This document shows positions 1 to 12,497 of a DNA stretch of 64,000 bases, piece after piece. The translations under genes and the position numbers were made by a program. Location: the NCBI GenBank assembly GCA_009823395.1, contig CM020512.1:5922405-5986404 (forward strand), in the 5' to 3' direction. Every line of letters begins with the position of its first letter. Position 1 is the stretch's first letter. The notes beneath the pieces are model-generated. The model was given only the letters and a program-made list of their open reading frames with translations. It did no database searches and was not told the DNA's origin. Source of the DNA: Thamnaconus septentrionalis (Eukaryota > Chordata > Actinopteri > Tetraodontiformes > Monacanthidae).

Positions 1-352
1 CAAACACCGTAATTCATAAAATAGAATAGAAGCCTTTATCAATCTTACGTTGGGGAAATTTACCAGACATGTAGTGTTTTCACGTTTGTATCTCCAACAC
101 AGATCTGACTGTGCAAATACATTAACAATACATTTTCATGAATATGTTGAATAGTAAGTTTGGCTTGTGCAAATACACAAATGGCAACAACCGATTAGTT
201 ACTGTTTAGCCTAAAAGGTCAACCTTCTGAGTTTGCATTGAGATGGATTGACCTGAAAATGGATCATTTAAGGTTTTTTGTTTTTTTTTTGAAGAGCAAA
301 AAATAACAAACTGTTAATTATTGAAGTATTAATTTTTAGAGTCGATACCTAC

Positions 353-577
353 CATGATGACACAACATGCTTTGTCAGTGTTAACCATACATTTCTGCGG
401 TACTTTCTGTGAAAGAGTGTGGGACTGGTGACGGCTGTCCACCATTAGGGAATAAGGCGCCACTTCCGCTCCACCTGCGCCTCCTCTCCTGGAGGTCCCC
501 ACAGGGAGGATCAGGTGCTCGGCCAAATCCACCGGACTTTCCAGGTTGAAACTCAGACGGTACTTCTCCGCAACCAC
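353..577 (-). CDS. Doubtful single exon, unidentified product
   Basis: On the minus strand a 225-bp stretch is open for exactly 75 codons. It is bounded by an AG at its 5' side (578-579) and a good donor (ATG|GTAGGT) at its 3' side (GT at 352-351). Both ends fall between codons. The predicted peptide starts VVAEKYRLSFNLESP, and I recognise no domain in it. The acceptor has a poor pyrimidine tract, and I could not find a partner exon within the window; one might lie left of position 1. It could be an internal exon of a gene running off the left edge, a transposon-derived fragment, or chance. Confidence 0.25.
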
Positions 578-879
578 CTGCTTCGCCCATCACACCTCAT
601 CCAGATGTTCCTAATTATGACTCAGGCAAACTGATTAGAGCTACAACAGCAAAAAAAGCCCAAAGCCCGAATATGCCCGCACAAATGTTACACAAAAAAC
701 GGTCTTCTCATACTCAGATACATACTCCGATACATTCAAAGACAGTGTGAAAATGTAGTCCAACCTGTTATATTGGTAATTAATCAGGATTTGTATTGTT
801 TTTCCATCACAATTTTTTTTAAATTGTTGTATATACATATTTATATATTCATATGTGTGTGTTGTTTCTTTCAGTTTTT

Positions 880-1500
880 GGATATGTTGAGATTTTGCAT
901 TCTACCACTCTGTCTCACACTAAACTCTGGTAGGGAATTTTGGGCTGATTAAAGTAATTTTTGATTTTTTTTTTTTGGTCCAAAAAAAATTTGGAATACT
1001 GTACGTCAATTTGTACAATTTCAGACATGTTAAGATTTTGCATTCGACAATTCCTTTTAATGCTAAACTCTGTTAGGAGCGTCATTTTGGTGAGTTTGGG
1101 GTTGATTAAAGTATTTTTTGTCCCGCTTGGACCATTGTAGAGTTTTGTCCTGTTTCCAGCGGGATTTTGAGTGTACTCTGACTTCAAAGGGCCATAAAAT
1201 GATGATCACTTAACCTTTTAAAATAGCTTTAAATCATCAAGTCCTTGTCTGTGTAATACTAAATTTTGAAGCCACCAAAATTTGACATTTGTACTTTTTT
1301 TTTAAAAAAAGTTGATTTCCACGAATAAACAGATATTGTGCACTTCCGGTTTGCTGAGGTCCAGAGTGTATGAAAAGTTGGTCTTGATGAGGTGAACGCG
1401 TGGGTTTTTGTCCCATGTTTCTACGACCTACCTAGTGGCCACTAGGACCATTTAAGTGTTTTGGGGTGTTTGTAGGGGCCGCTATAGAGCCAGATTTGGC
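880..1500. repeat. Interspersed repeat with an internal direct duplication
   Basis: A stretch around 889-970 (GAGATTTTGCATTCTACC, then a run ending GATTAAAGTAATTTTTG) recurs in diverged form at about 1030-1120. The following sequence to about 1500 includes a GGGGCCGCTATAGAGCC-like motif typical of fish interspersed repeats. No coding potential is visible. The repeat family is not identified. Confidence 0.4.
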
Positions 1501-1659
1501 AATTTTGTCTTCATTTTATAAAATGTTGTCAAATGTAAAATTTTAGAGCATCTTCAGGGGGAAACAGGCAGTGGAACTATAATATTGACACAGAAATAAA
1601 CATTACATTTTAAATTGAGATTTCAGAGAAGGTCTGTTGCTGGGGCTCAGTCCCTTATA

Positions 1660-1715
1660 AAAAAAGAAGAAGAAGAAGAAGAAGAAAGAAAAGAAAGAAA
1701 AGACCTTGGGAGGGG
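1660..1715. repeat. GAA/GAAA microsatellite
   Basis: A purine-only tract of AAG and AAAG units directly follows TTATAAAAAA. The downstream 150 bp is GA- and G-rich. Confidence 0.85.
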
Positions 1716-2153
1716 GGGTGGGAGGGGAGGGGAGAGTGGACCGAGGCGACACGAAGAGGAGGAGCTTGGGGCTGATGAGGAGAAGCGAAAGTGAAATGAG
1801 TTTATTGAGTATTTAAAGAGGAAGTCTGGACTCCTGGAGCACTGGAGAGACGTGAGGACCGAAGTGGGCAACACTTAAACTCTCTCTCTCTCACACACAC
1901 ACACAGCTCCAGGATCTGGGTGAGAATTCTGATGTTCTATTTGATTTATTTTATTATTATTTGTTTCTGAATTGTGACATGCGCTGTTCTGCTCTACCGC
2001 GACTCTGCCTGCTTTCGCCGAGTTCCTGTCCCCGCTTAACCCCACCGCCGCCGCCTCCCTCCTGGTCGGTTCTGTTTCCGAAAAGACAAACAAACAAAAA
2101 ACCCAAAACGGTTCTCATCAACTGCACAATTCCCGCGCTCCAACCTTCCTCGT

Positions 2154-2293
<140 letters not shown>

Positions 2294-2299
2294 CCGTGT

Positions 2300-5200
2300 T
2301 TCTAACTCTGCCTCCCTCTTCTTCTCTGTCAGGCTTCGTCTATGTATTACTTTCTGTTTCTGAACAGGGCCTCTGAGATTTTAGGAGGAACCTGAAGTCC
2401 TGAAAGTGGGAGGGGGCGAGGAGGGGGTGGTGGCGGGTTGAAACACTACCGTCTTCCTTGAATCGCTGCCTCAGCTGACACACAACTGGTTCGTCGAGAC
2501 GCCACAACAAAAGGCTTCATCCGTCAGTTGCGGTGCAGGAGTTAAAGAGGCCGGCTGTAACTTTCGCCCTCCCATTCCCCTCCGGCTATGTTGATTTTTT
2601 TTTTTTTCCTTATTAGAATTAGAAAACTCTATGGTTTTGTAAGCTGCCAGAAGTTTAAAAAAGTCTTTTAAGACGTTCAAGAAAAGTTTTCACCATTTCC
2701 TGGAACACACATCCATAACCTCCACACCTTTTAGCCTTCTCTGTTTGCTTCCTGGACGCAGAACACTGGGAATTTGACACTGGCTGTAAAATCAAGGCTT
2801 ACTGTATATGTTGTGAATTGTTATGGTTTATTGTTGCAATTGAAATAATTCTGTCTTCAAAATGCCCATTTTTCTTTGTTTACATATTAAACAAATCATT
2901 AATATAATAATTGCATGTTTTAAATTTAGGCATTTTCTAAATTCAGATTTATTTTTTTTACAGTTAGTTTATTTTGAGTAAAAAACAAACGAAAAACAAA
3001 AACATGTTGAAGTGCCAAACAGTATCAGTCATATTGACCTCATCAAAAAAAGGAGTCAAGCCAGTTGGATTTTTATTTTTTCCATCGACTTGAGATTTAA
3101 CTGAAACCACAGTCACAGCTGTGGTGTCAACAGACCTGGTGAATCATTGTCTCTAAATGACACATCGGAAACACGATTTTACTGCATTGCATTGGACAGA
3201 GTGTTAAAGACTCAATAAAACGGTGTAGCTCACAGTTGCACATAGGAAACAAGGGTTCCATAAATGAAAGTAAAGAAGCTTCAAGGTCATGTAAAACTTT
3301 TCAAGAGGTTATGGTTTCTTAAAAATATTTGTTTTAATCCTATTGTTTTTTTACGACAAATAAAGAATTTTCAATGAATTATCTAAAAACAAAATAAGCC
3401 AAACCACCCCAAAGTGATATTCAATCGGGCTGTTATTATGAAAAGTTAACTTGCCTTTTTTTTTCCTTACTTGAAGATCTGAAAAAAAAAAACTAAACGC
3501 CAGCATGTCGATCTGTCCAACTGACATCATTTCATCTTTTTCCTCCTCCTCCTGCAGTTTCTGCTATCCAACAGTGTTAAACCAGCCAGAGACCAGCCTG
3601 AAACCTGTTCTGGTGGGTGGGATTGTAACGGAACCCATAATGCAGCTGTGTTCTGCAGCTCCAGCTGGTTATGGAGTCCGTTTCCATCCCACAATGCACA
3701 GCACATCCTCACAAGCACGGAGAGGCCGAGAGGAAGGAAGTGACAACCTGAAGTGGAAGTCGTCCACCGCACCGCGTAACCGTGAATTGACATTTCAACA
3801 GATTTAAAGTCAGTCTCCTTTTAAAAACCTTTTTATTTTCTTGCTAGCAATGGAGAAAAGGAAAACAATGAGTTTCAAATAGTGAATGTCTCAACAGGAT
3901 AGAACAGTCTTAATTATTTACAGTAAGATTTTACATACTGGACAATTTCACTGAATGTTTGAAATTCTCTATTCTAATGTTCCTGTAAAATGTAAAAACA
4001 AAACAAAACAAAACACAGGCACGAGAGCTAAAGCTAGTTTGGACGACACTATGTTTAATACTGAGCAGGATGGACCTGGGGGGGGTGAAGTCTGGCCGTA
4101 CAAGTGTTTTATCTTTAATGACACGTTTTCTCCCGGATTGCTGTCGATAGAAAATGCAACCGGGAATTTCGTGTCAGCCAAGAAAAACTCTTGGAGCAAC
4201 AAACGGAATGTGTCCATGACTAAACATTATGACCTGACATTATTAAAGGGGATATTCCAGTGTTTTGATGTGGAGGCTCATGAGGTACTTTTTCTCTGGT
4301 AAGAAAATTGAAGAATTTTAGCCACGGGACGCTTCAGTCGAGTTGGCCACCTTTATAGCGAAACGGCTGAGTAGCTGAGGAAGATGTTGAGTTGCAGCGT
4401 TTGCAGACAAAAAAAATGCTTTGTGTAATTTTGCATGTTGAATAAAAACGTGCCGTTTTAAATGTTTTTGTTTTTGATCTGGGATGCGACATGAGGGCAA
4501 CGTGTTATTAAGAAGCAGATTCACTTTTGGATCCTCAAACCAATTAGCAGCTCTATGTCAATCAGCTACTCTGAACTCTTTGGAGACAGATGTGCATGAC
4601 GCCTCCTGTGGCTGGTCTTGCTTACCGCAAGTACGCCCCGGAAAACCCCACTTTGAGCAAACTGCAACATCTGCTGAAAAAGGTCCCAAAACTGACTTCA
4701 CTGTTGCTTTGGTCGTCCATTTCTATCCAGTCAGTGAACTCAACGGGAATGAGAAAAGTCCATCCTCAACCTCCTTTGCTTGTTTCAATTTTCTGAATTT
4801 TTTTTTTAAATTCCCTTTTCTGAAACTCAGCCATCTGTTATGTCACAAAGGGCGCTGACACTGCTGTCAGTGACAACACCCATAGCCAGGTGTTTGCTCC
4901 GCCCCTGTGAGATCATCATATTCCTCCCTCCCTCCAATGGAACAGGACATAGTTTTTTTTTACAAACTGAGTTTCCACTCTGTAACAGTTGTCCCCCCCC
5001 CCCCCCCTAAATTGATGCTAAAACACATTACAGCAGGTAACAATGTGATTCCTCTGGTCCAATCAGTTTGTTCTGTTGTTTTCAGGAGACATTCTAACTG
5101 GAGGGGCACATAGCAGCAGGAGCGTTCCGTGATTATCTTTTGGCATAAAGTGATCCTAATCTAACCCATCAGTTTAAATCAGGCCTGTCATCTGCATTAT

Positions 5201-5570
5201 CAACATCTGCAGACTTTTGGTTCTTTGTGTTCATGAAAATTTCTTCAAGCATCCAAACAGCTACTGAGATACTGGGAAGAAAGACAACAACCCCCGCAAA
5301 AATACAGGAAGTGACCATTACTGTCAGAACCAATAATCATTTCTCTGCTCTGTCGCCCTCTGTTGGCTTCTGCAGTGTGTTGCGCACCATGTGGAAAATC
5401 ATCCAGACAGTTCAAACCAACCACAACACAGGATTTGTTCATTGCCTGCATCTGTGCTAGACTGCATATCACCTTTTAAAAGAAAATACCAGTAAGTTTG
5501 CCAAGGCCGATCGTGTGCTCCAACCAAGTTAAGGTCGGGGCCAAAAAACTGTCAATGAGTTGGGCTTTCT
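2300..5570. other. Non-coding stretch, no gene recognised
   Basis: Short open frames occur (for example 3505-3807, 3955-4302 and 4484-4858 on the plus strand), but none has a recognisable domain, convincing splice structure or homolog known to me. Sequence at 4833-4860 (TATGTCACAAAGGGC) belongs to a short interspersed motif also found at 17484-17510 and 46901-46920. The last 100 bp probably form the 3' untranslated region of the minus-strand SANT gene. Confidence 0.5.
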
Positions 5571-5662
5571 TCAAACTGTTGTACATAAAAGAAACAATAT
5601 CGTAGGTCCGACTGGGCTGGTGGAGAAGGAACAACAGTCTCCAGCTCTGGGGTCAGTTTCAG

Positions 5663-7212
5663 TCACTGAGATGACGACGGGAATCTCGACAGTATCCTGT
5701 CCACCAGCTCCAGGTGTCGCTCGTGGTTCTCGAGGCTGATCCGTTCGTTCATGGCCTCCAGCTGGCACAGCAGATTGTTCTGCATCTCCCGCTCGTGGTC
5801 CATCAGCTTCTGCAGCCGGGCGTCCTCCTGCGCCTGCATGGCGGCGTCCATCTCCCTCAGCTGGTTGACCGTCTCCTTCACCAGCACGGACACCTGGTCG
5901 ATCACTGTCCGCTTCCGCTTCTTGGCCACTGGGCCGTCGTTCTCTGTAGGATGAGAACAGCTGGTCAGCACGGAGAACACCAGAGGAGCAGCGTCAGGTG
6001 GATAATTTGCACGGGAGAAGTTGCTATTGGCAGCTTTTATTCATAAATCTAACAGCTTGTTGGATTACAACTTGTAACTTTGTTGTATTCTTGGAAAACA
6101 GAAGAATCACAATGTTTTGAATGTGGGTTATGGACTCATATTAAACATATTTAATATTTTTTAACGTCAAAGTAATCTCAAAATAAAAGCAATCTCCCTA
6201 TTTTATTTGTACATCTGATGTACAGATGTACAAATAGGTGATGTACTGATGTACATCACCTATTTGTTCATCAACAAAAATAAATACGACACAAATATAT
6301 ATTTACAATGTAAACGATCGACTAAGAGAAATAAAAAAATGAAAACTGCAAAAGAGCAAAAATACGAAGAATTCTGATGACTTTTGATGTCTAAAGATCT
6401 TTCGACATTAAAATCAAATGGTTTCTCCCCAAGAGTTGAGCAGAGACAATACTCAGAGATGACACTCATCAGAAATGGTCTATATTGGTTTAAATTAACG
6501 TTTTGAAATATTCTCACAAATCAAACCATCCAGAGACTCTCGATGTACCGAAATCGGAGCATTGATGTTTTTGGCTAGTTTTCTTTCAGTGCAAAATGGC
6601 GCCACGGCGTTATCATTTCTATTTCGACCTGCAGCAGTCAAATAAAAACCATAGATTGGCTGAAACGTGGGGGGCCCCTCGTCCTCTCGTCTTACTTTTT
6701 CGAGGCGGATCCGGCGGGATCAGGTCCTCATCGTTGTCGTCGTCGTCCGCCTCCAACGGAGCCATGTGCTCGTTGATCTCCGTCTCCACGATGCTGTCCC
6801 AGATGCTGTGCTCCTCCGCCGGCTGCGCCTTCTCGCTCACAGCGGACGGCGGCGGCGTCGGCGCCGCGGGCAACGGCTCGAAGGACGGGCTGGGACTCCT
6901 CGAGCGCTTCGCCGTGACACCCGGGCTGGGCGAGTCACCGAACGCCTGGTGACACAGCTCGTAGAAGAACCAGTCGACGCGGTCCGTGCCGCTGAGGGTC
7001 TTCTCCCGGTGGTGCGCGTAGTACTGCCTCCGGAGCGACTTGAGCTTGGTGATCACTTGCATGTGAGTTCTGTTTATGCCCCTTTCCTGCAGCAGCTTCT
7101 TCACCCTGTTGTAAACCACGGAGTCCCTGGTGGTGCCGGTTATCTGGCGACGAATCTCCTCCAGGCCCCGGATGGATAAAAGTTCGATGATTTCGTGTTC
7201 TCGCCAGTGCAT
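5663..7212 (-). CDS. Myb/SANT-like DNA-binding domain protein, two exons
   Basis: The coding exons are 7212-6696 and 5943-5663 (complement), giving 265 residues. The start is the ATG of MHWREHEIIELL. The donor is AAAAA|GTAAG, the acceptor CCTACAG|AGAACG, and the codon split across the intron reads Lys, so the frame is kept. Residues about 3-90 form a Myb/SANT-like (Myb_DNA-bind_4 type) trihelix fold, with aromatic positions in WREHE and VDWFFYELC and a basic KLKSLRRQYYAHH segment. An acidic run (DDDDNDED) precedes the splice, a KKRKR nuclear localisation signal lies at residues 180-184, and a heptad-like coiled coil at about 187-255 suggests dimerisation. This is the layout of MSANTD-type and transposase-derived DNA-binding proteins. 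The role is inferred to be nuclear DNA binding; the target is unknown. An upstream in-frame ATG at 7278 would add 22 residues and is less likely, since the domain begins directly after the chosen Met. Confidence 0.8.
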
Positions 7213-7424
7213 CTTTCGGTGGGGAGGGGAGATGTCGTCGTTTCTAAATGCTGCAAACTTATTTTTTAAAAGACACACTTTCCGTCCGGAGAGATGGCGC
7301 CCGGTGTCATGCCGACGTTTGCACGCCCGCCGAGATTTGTGCGCACCTCGCGGGAGCGCGCACCGCTACAGCTTCTGAGGAGAAATCGTTGAATGCGATC
7401 CCGTTTATCAGTGTTTTTGGGATT

Positions 7425-7860
7425 ACTCCATAAAAGTAACCCAACTACTGATTACTGATTACTTCTTTAAAAAAATAATCTAATTACTTCTTTTACTACT
7501 GAGTTTCACAAGTAATCCATTACCAATCACTTTACTTAAAAAAGATAAAGTTGAGAATGTCTTTCCTGCACATAACGTCCAACGGACCACAATATTCTTT
7601 GATTTAGACGAGATAAACTCATAAAAATGTTTGTTTTCCCAGCAACAAACGCAATCACAGTTTTCTTCTTTTGCCGCTGCCATACTTGTTTTGGTGCGTT
7701 GTTGCATATCAATGACTTTGCATGCACGGCTGCATCATCAATCTGCGACATTGTTGTTTTTGGTTGTTTTTCTAAATTTCAGACATTTTGTGGATGATAA
7801 GACATTTTTAGCTTGCAAACTATTTCAGAAAAGTAATGGAACCGTTACTTGATAAAGTAA
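7425..7860. mobile_element. TTACTT-rich non-autonomous DNA element
   Basis: The left end is rich in GATTACTT/TTACTTC motifs and the right end carries AAAGTAATGGAACC and GATAAAGTAATTA. These are reverse-complementary in character, as in common fish hAT-like MITEs. The superfamily is inferred from appearance only. There is no coding capacity. Confidence 0.45.
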
Positions 7861-7912
7861 TTATGATATAATGCATCGCATGCACCCCGTATTTCTTTCT
7901 TGTAATATTTTT

Positions 7913-8142
7913 TGGTGGAAACCTGTATCTGGCTGGTATTTTGTGCACTTCTGACAGTACACAGAAAGTCTGACACATCTATCACTCAGCTGCTTTATAA
8001 AAGGGTTGGATGCATGCAAGTTGCATTCACTGCACTGGTACAAAAAAGTGTGCACTTCTTGGCAACCGTGATTATGACCTTGCTACTGGTGAAAACCTTT
8101 CTGGTTGGTATTTTTTGTACACCCCTGACTGAACACAGGAAG
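7913..8142 (+). repeat. Imperfect 55-bp direct repeat
   Basis: GGTGGAAACCTGTATCTGGC and the following text at 7913-7968 recur at about 8088-8142 (GGTGAAAACCTTTCTGGTTG, then GGTATTTT, GTACAC, ACACAGGAAG). The spacing is about 175 bp, inside the fold-back element. Confidence 0.6.
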
Positions 8143-8350
8143 GTTATTGTTATTTATTTGTAATATAAACAATACTTTCAAATAATTTAGAATCAAGCAT
8201 TGGCCTATACACGTACAGTGACAGCATTGCACTTCATTTTGTGACAGATCATGTTTGAAAATTAAATCAACTTTGGAAGCTACAGCGACGCTCGCTCCCG
8301 CTAGATGCATGCAAGTCTCGGCTGGCACGCAGATATGATCATGACACCGG

Positions 8351-9261
8351 AGCAGCCTACGTCACATTACAACGACGGAAAGCACACGAGGGACGGCATC
8401 GCGAGAACGCGAGAAAGACCGCGTGAGAGTATGAGAATGAAAGAATACTCATTTTAAAGGCGTTACTCATTTGAGCAACACATATACTGTATCTCTGTTT
8501 TTACATTAGAATTGCAGCTTTGATTAAGTTTGTTTTTCAAGACTTGTCAGGAAAAATTCAGTTTTAGTACTTTTTCGTCTTATCAGTAAGTTAAATGTGT
8601 GCAATAGGGAAAGAAAATCTGCATGGCGCTCAGTAAAAAAACAAAACAAAACTGAATTCATATAAATAACATCCTTTGAATATATATATTTTAAAATAAT
8701 ACTGACGGAAACCAAAAATGCAAAATAGGAGATCTCTGGAACATTTATGAAAAACAAACAAACAAACAAACAAACAAAAAAAATTCTCACTCTTGGACCG
8801 GTGCTCAAAATAACTTGAACTATTGACACCGAACTAAAAACGTACAAATAGAGTTCACATAACAGCACTGTTTGGGCCTCTTACTGTTGAACTCTCTGCG
8901 TCCCAAACTATCTATGTCCCAAACATCCGCGGTCCCCAAAAAAGGTGACGCCATCAGGAAGGAGTCCGGCTTCATAATCAATCCGAAGGAAACACGCACC
9001 ACTCTAGTTAGTTCTGCCCCGTGCAGGAAAAAACAGGCCATGGAAACAGTCGATGCGGTCCTCATTTACCCATCCAATATCTGACATCGACCCGTCAGTA
9101 ACTGTCACATCAGCTGCTCACTGGCATGGAACTCGGACGCAATTGAGAAATCTGCATTTTACATCAACCGCCGCGGCCACGTTTGGACCGAGGTGCGAGA
9201 GGCAGGGCGGGGATGTGTTGACAGCCTTTGGGCGGCGGAGGAGCTTTAGCCTGCTTGGGTG
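8351..9261. other. Intergenic, head-to-head interval with the DALRD3 upstream region
   Basis: A GC-rich stretch at 8350-8430 contains CGCGAGAACGCGAGA-type motifs. AT-rich sequence with an (AAAC)n tract near 8755-8780 follows. From about 9165 to 9250 the DNA is GC-rich, with GGGCGGGG- and GGGCGGCGG-type boxes and no obvious TATA box, as expected for a housekeeping promoter of DALRD3. No separate gene is seen. Confidence 0.55.
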
Positions 9262-12200
9262 ATGGAGAACATCGAGGAGTCGTGCCCGCTTCGGATCACT
9301 CCAACCGTGAGGGCGCTGAGCGCGGCGCTCCGGGGGAAGAGCGACGTTGTCTCGGCGAACGGCGGCAGGCTTTTCCCCGAACCGGAGAAGCTGTGGTTCA
9401 AGGAGAGCAGCGCCAAGAATCTGCGCACCAGAGACTTTCTGTCGCCGACCACCATGCTGAACACGCTGTATGCGGACGGACAGGTCGGTCGGTGGGAAGG
9501 ACGCCCGCCCGGGCTCCCCTCGCATTTATTTATATTGCTCACTGTTGTTGTGTTTGTTTCAGGTCAAGAAACGTACTGAGACATTTTCAAAACATTATTG
9601 TTTTATGTATTTTAGCTGCACGTGGTAACACCAGCCGTTGTCTCGGTTAGCAAGTTTCAACCTCTAACCGCAAACTACATCAAAGACTGATTTTTTTTTT
9701 TCCTCGCTCCGCGCAATACTAGGTTTTGGCACGCGCGATATTGTTTACGCTAAACGTTCAATGAACGGACGTTTTTCTGGAGGACTTCCGCGCGACGCAA
9801 AGGTTCTGTACTATTTAATGTCACCGAGCTGGTTTGAATACGAACCCAGTGAGCTGCCTCGCGGGGGGGCACCGTGGACAAACCGCCCCATCTTGATCGA
9901 GCAGACACTTCCAGCCCGTGGCAGTTATTATTCACCCATGAGTGGCGCGCGCTGCAATATGGGTCAGACGTGCACGCAGGGGCTGCAGGTCAGAGTTGTT
10001 GTTGCTGTGTGCGCTGCAGCGTGGGCAGAAAACACAGCACAGCACAGCACAGCACAGCACAGCCACGACGGGGCCTTGTTGTAAAGCTGTGAAAGGGAGC
10101 TTGCATCGTGCTTAAATGTGCATCGACTCAGGAAATTGATCTCCTAAACTCTCAAAGACGAGAAGGATGGGCACAGTCAATATCACAAAAATAGATGACA
10201 TTGTCTGCTACATTCCTAGCCATGTGTCAAATGCAACATCAACTCATAAGGATGCCTAACATGATGCTTCAAGCCAGTGGCTTAAATAATAACAATGTTT
10301 TGATGCTGAGCGTAATTGACTGAATATTTAACTGGTGGTATAGATAAATGTTAACAAGCCAGCTGAAAACAAACATAAATGTCCCGAGCAGGCACTGACC
10401 CTCGACTCCAAATTAACATGCAACAGCAAAGTAGAAAAGCTGCAAAAAACAAACACAAAAAACAAAGCTGCTCTGGTTGATTAAAAGCTAGAGGAACTGA
10501 GTGCAGAGCTTCCTACTTTTGAAGGTGAATAAAGTGGGAGATTTGAATCATTACGACCCCAGTAGCTAATGATAGTTTAGTCAGATTTCCATGATTTCCA
10601 TTAACATCACCTGTTTGTTTAGGCTGCCACTGATGGTGCTCTCTGTACCTCCAGGTCCCACCGGCAGTGATGTCCAGGGTGCGCTCCCTCAGAGGCAGTG
10701 GGATCCTCCCTGTGGCTGGGGGGGAGGTGATGTGTGAGGGCTTACGTGTGAGGGTGGATCGGGCCGCAGCCTTCAGGGCCGTCCTGGCGGGTGGGGCCAC
10801 CGAGTATCTGAAGCCTTCGGGCCAGAGGCAAGGCTGCGTGGTGCTCAACTGCCCCGCGCTGCACCCCAAACCCAACACACCCACACCCGATAGTCTGACT
10901 CTGGGCCAGCTGAGGACTGTTCTGCTGGCTGACCACATGGGGGCACTGTTGAGAAGACAAGGGTGAGTCTCGAGAGTGTTCCAAGAAGAAATTGCCTTCA
11001 AGAAAAACCAAGACAAACAAACACTGATGATAAACTGTAACAATATGCCACAGCAAACAATACATTAAAAGCCCAAGTCGCTCCTGAGCCAATCAGCGCT
11101 GCTGTGTTTTTCAGATTCGCAGTGTCCTTTTGCCCTACGCTCCCAGAAAGCAGCGAGATGATCACCTTTCTCCAGGCTCTGGGGGTCAGTTGGCCGACAG
11201 CGCTGGGCAGCTGGACCAACGGGGAGCGAGAGGAAAAGATTCAGGAGGCCCTGAAGAACTGTCGCTATAGGGAGAGGGGAATGGAGAGAAGCAGGAGGAC
11301 CAGCGGCGGAGGACGGAGGAAGGCCGAGGAGGAGGAAGAGGAGCAGGAGGAGGAGAACAAGGAGGCGCTCAGAGTCAATCTGAAGCGGGTGTTCCAGGAG
11401 GAGGAGCTGCTGGGATATGACCCCAGCCTTGGCACGTGCACAGGTGAGGTTAGAAGGCTGCCTCTAAACCGTGGTAACTGGTCAGGAAGCTGTGCTCAGA
11501 GCCGGTGTCACGTTTTTATTCTAGTGATAAATAACCAAATTAAGAAATGCTGATAGGCGGAACAGAACAGTTTCCCCTGGAGCCAAGCCAGATATTTCCT
11601 GCAGCCTCCTGCGCTACAAAGAGAATCTGCACTTTAACTCTTTAAAGGAATGTAGAGCAGCCACCTTGCAAGGCAGCTGAACTCTGATTAATCTCTAAAA
11701 ATGTGAGCATTCAAAATTTCAAGTTTTATTTGTATAGCACCTGTCATACATAAAATGCAACCTAGGTTGCTTGACAACAGTTAAAATAAAAATAAAGCAT
11801 TTCAATGAAGTGCTGCAGTGATTTAATAATTTAAAATAAATCAAAAAGGAGGAACTGAGGAACTGTAAGAGGAAACAGCCACCCGGCGATCATCCACACT
11901 GAGAGGGGTCCCCAGAATGATGACACCCCACTCAGAAATAATTTATTAATCCAGAGGGAAATTCTGCGATGAGGTGAGGAGGTCTCCCTGCCAGGAAGCA
12001 CGAGTTGTTTTCAGTCAAACAGAGCCGACCAAACTGACGATCATCCAGGGTTTCTGCTTTGGTGGTCAGTTGCATCAGTGCCCGACGTTTCTCAATCACC
12101 AAACCGGAGGAAAGCACATTGCTGCTCACCAGGGGGCGCCAGTGTGGTCCATGGCGTTGCTACTTCTTTCTAACAGTAGTCCGTCTACAATGAAGAAGTC

Positions 12201-12438
12201 AAATTTATCGTCAAAGAAAAATATTTTCCATGCGCTCCGTTGAAAGTTGCGTGAGAAAATGGACTGAGATGTCTCAAGAATTCCGTCGACTGCGACAGGG
12301 AGACAGTAGAGTGAAAGAATAACAGTCAGACAGGCGCTTGAACCACTAATGTGTTGTCTGTTGTGTGTGTTTCAGTAAATGGAGATGGTGTTTGCCACCT
12401 GGCACAGCTGGACCTGGCCGCAGCCGACTGCAAAGTGA

Positions 12439-12497
<59 letters not shown>

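Larger units (their letters stand above)
7301..8350. mobile_element. Fold-back element, about 79-bp inverted arms
   Basis: The left arm 7301-7379 matches the reverse complement of 8272-8350. Both begin CCGGTGTCATG and share segments such as GCCGAGA, AGCGGGAGCG-like and AGCTTC, with scattered substitutions. The roughly 890 bp between them contain an AT-rich tract full of ATTACTT/AAGTAAT motifs (7425-7860), typical of fish non-autonomous DNA transposons, and a 55-bp direct repeat (7913/8088). The left arm begins 89 bp upstream of the SANT-gene ATG, so it may contribute to that gene's 5' untranslated region or promoter. No transposase frame is seen. Confidence 0.65.

Noticed and set aside
1640..1925. 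Possible promoter and first exon (TTATAAAA, donor CTGG|GTGAGA)
   Set aside because: No coding sequence or downstream exon could be linked, and GA repeats make TATA-like text common.
6667..7179. 170-codon plus-strand frame
   Set aside because: Antisense shadow of exon 1 of the SANT gene, Arg/Val-rich from complementary codons.
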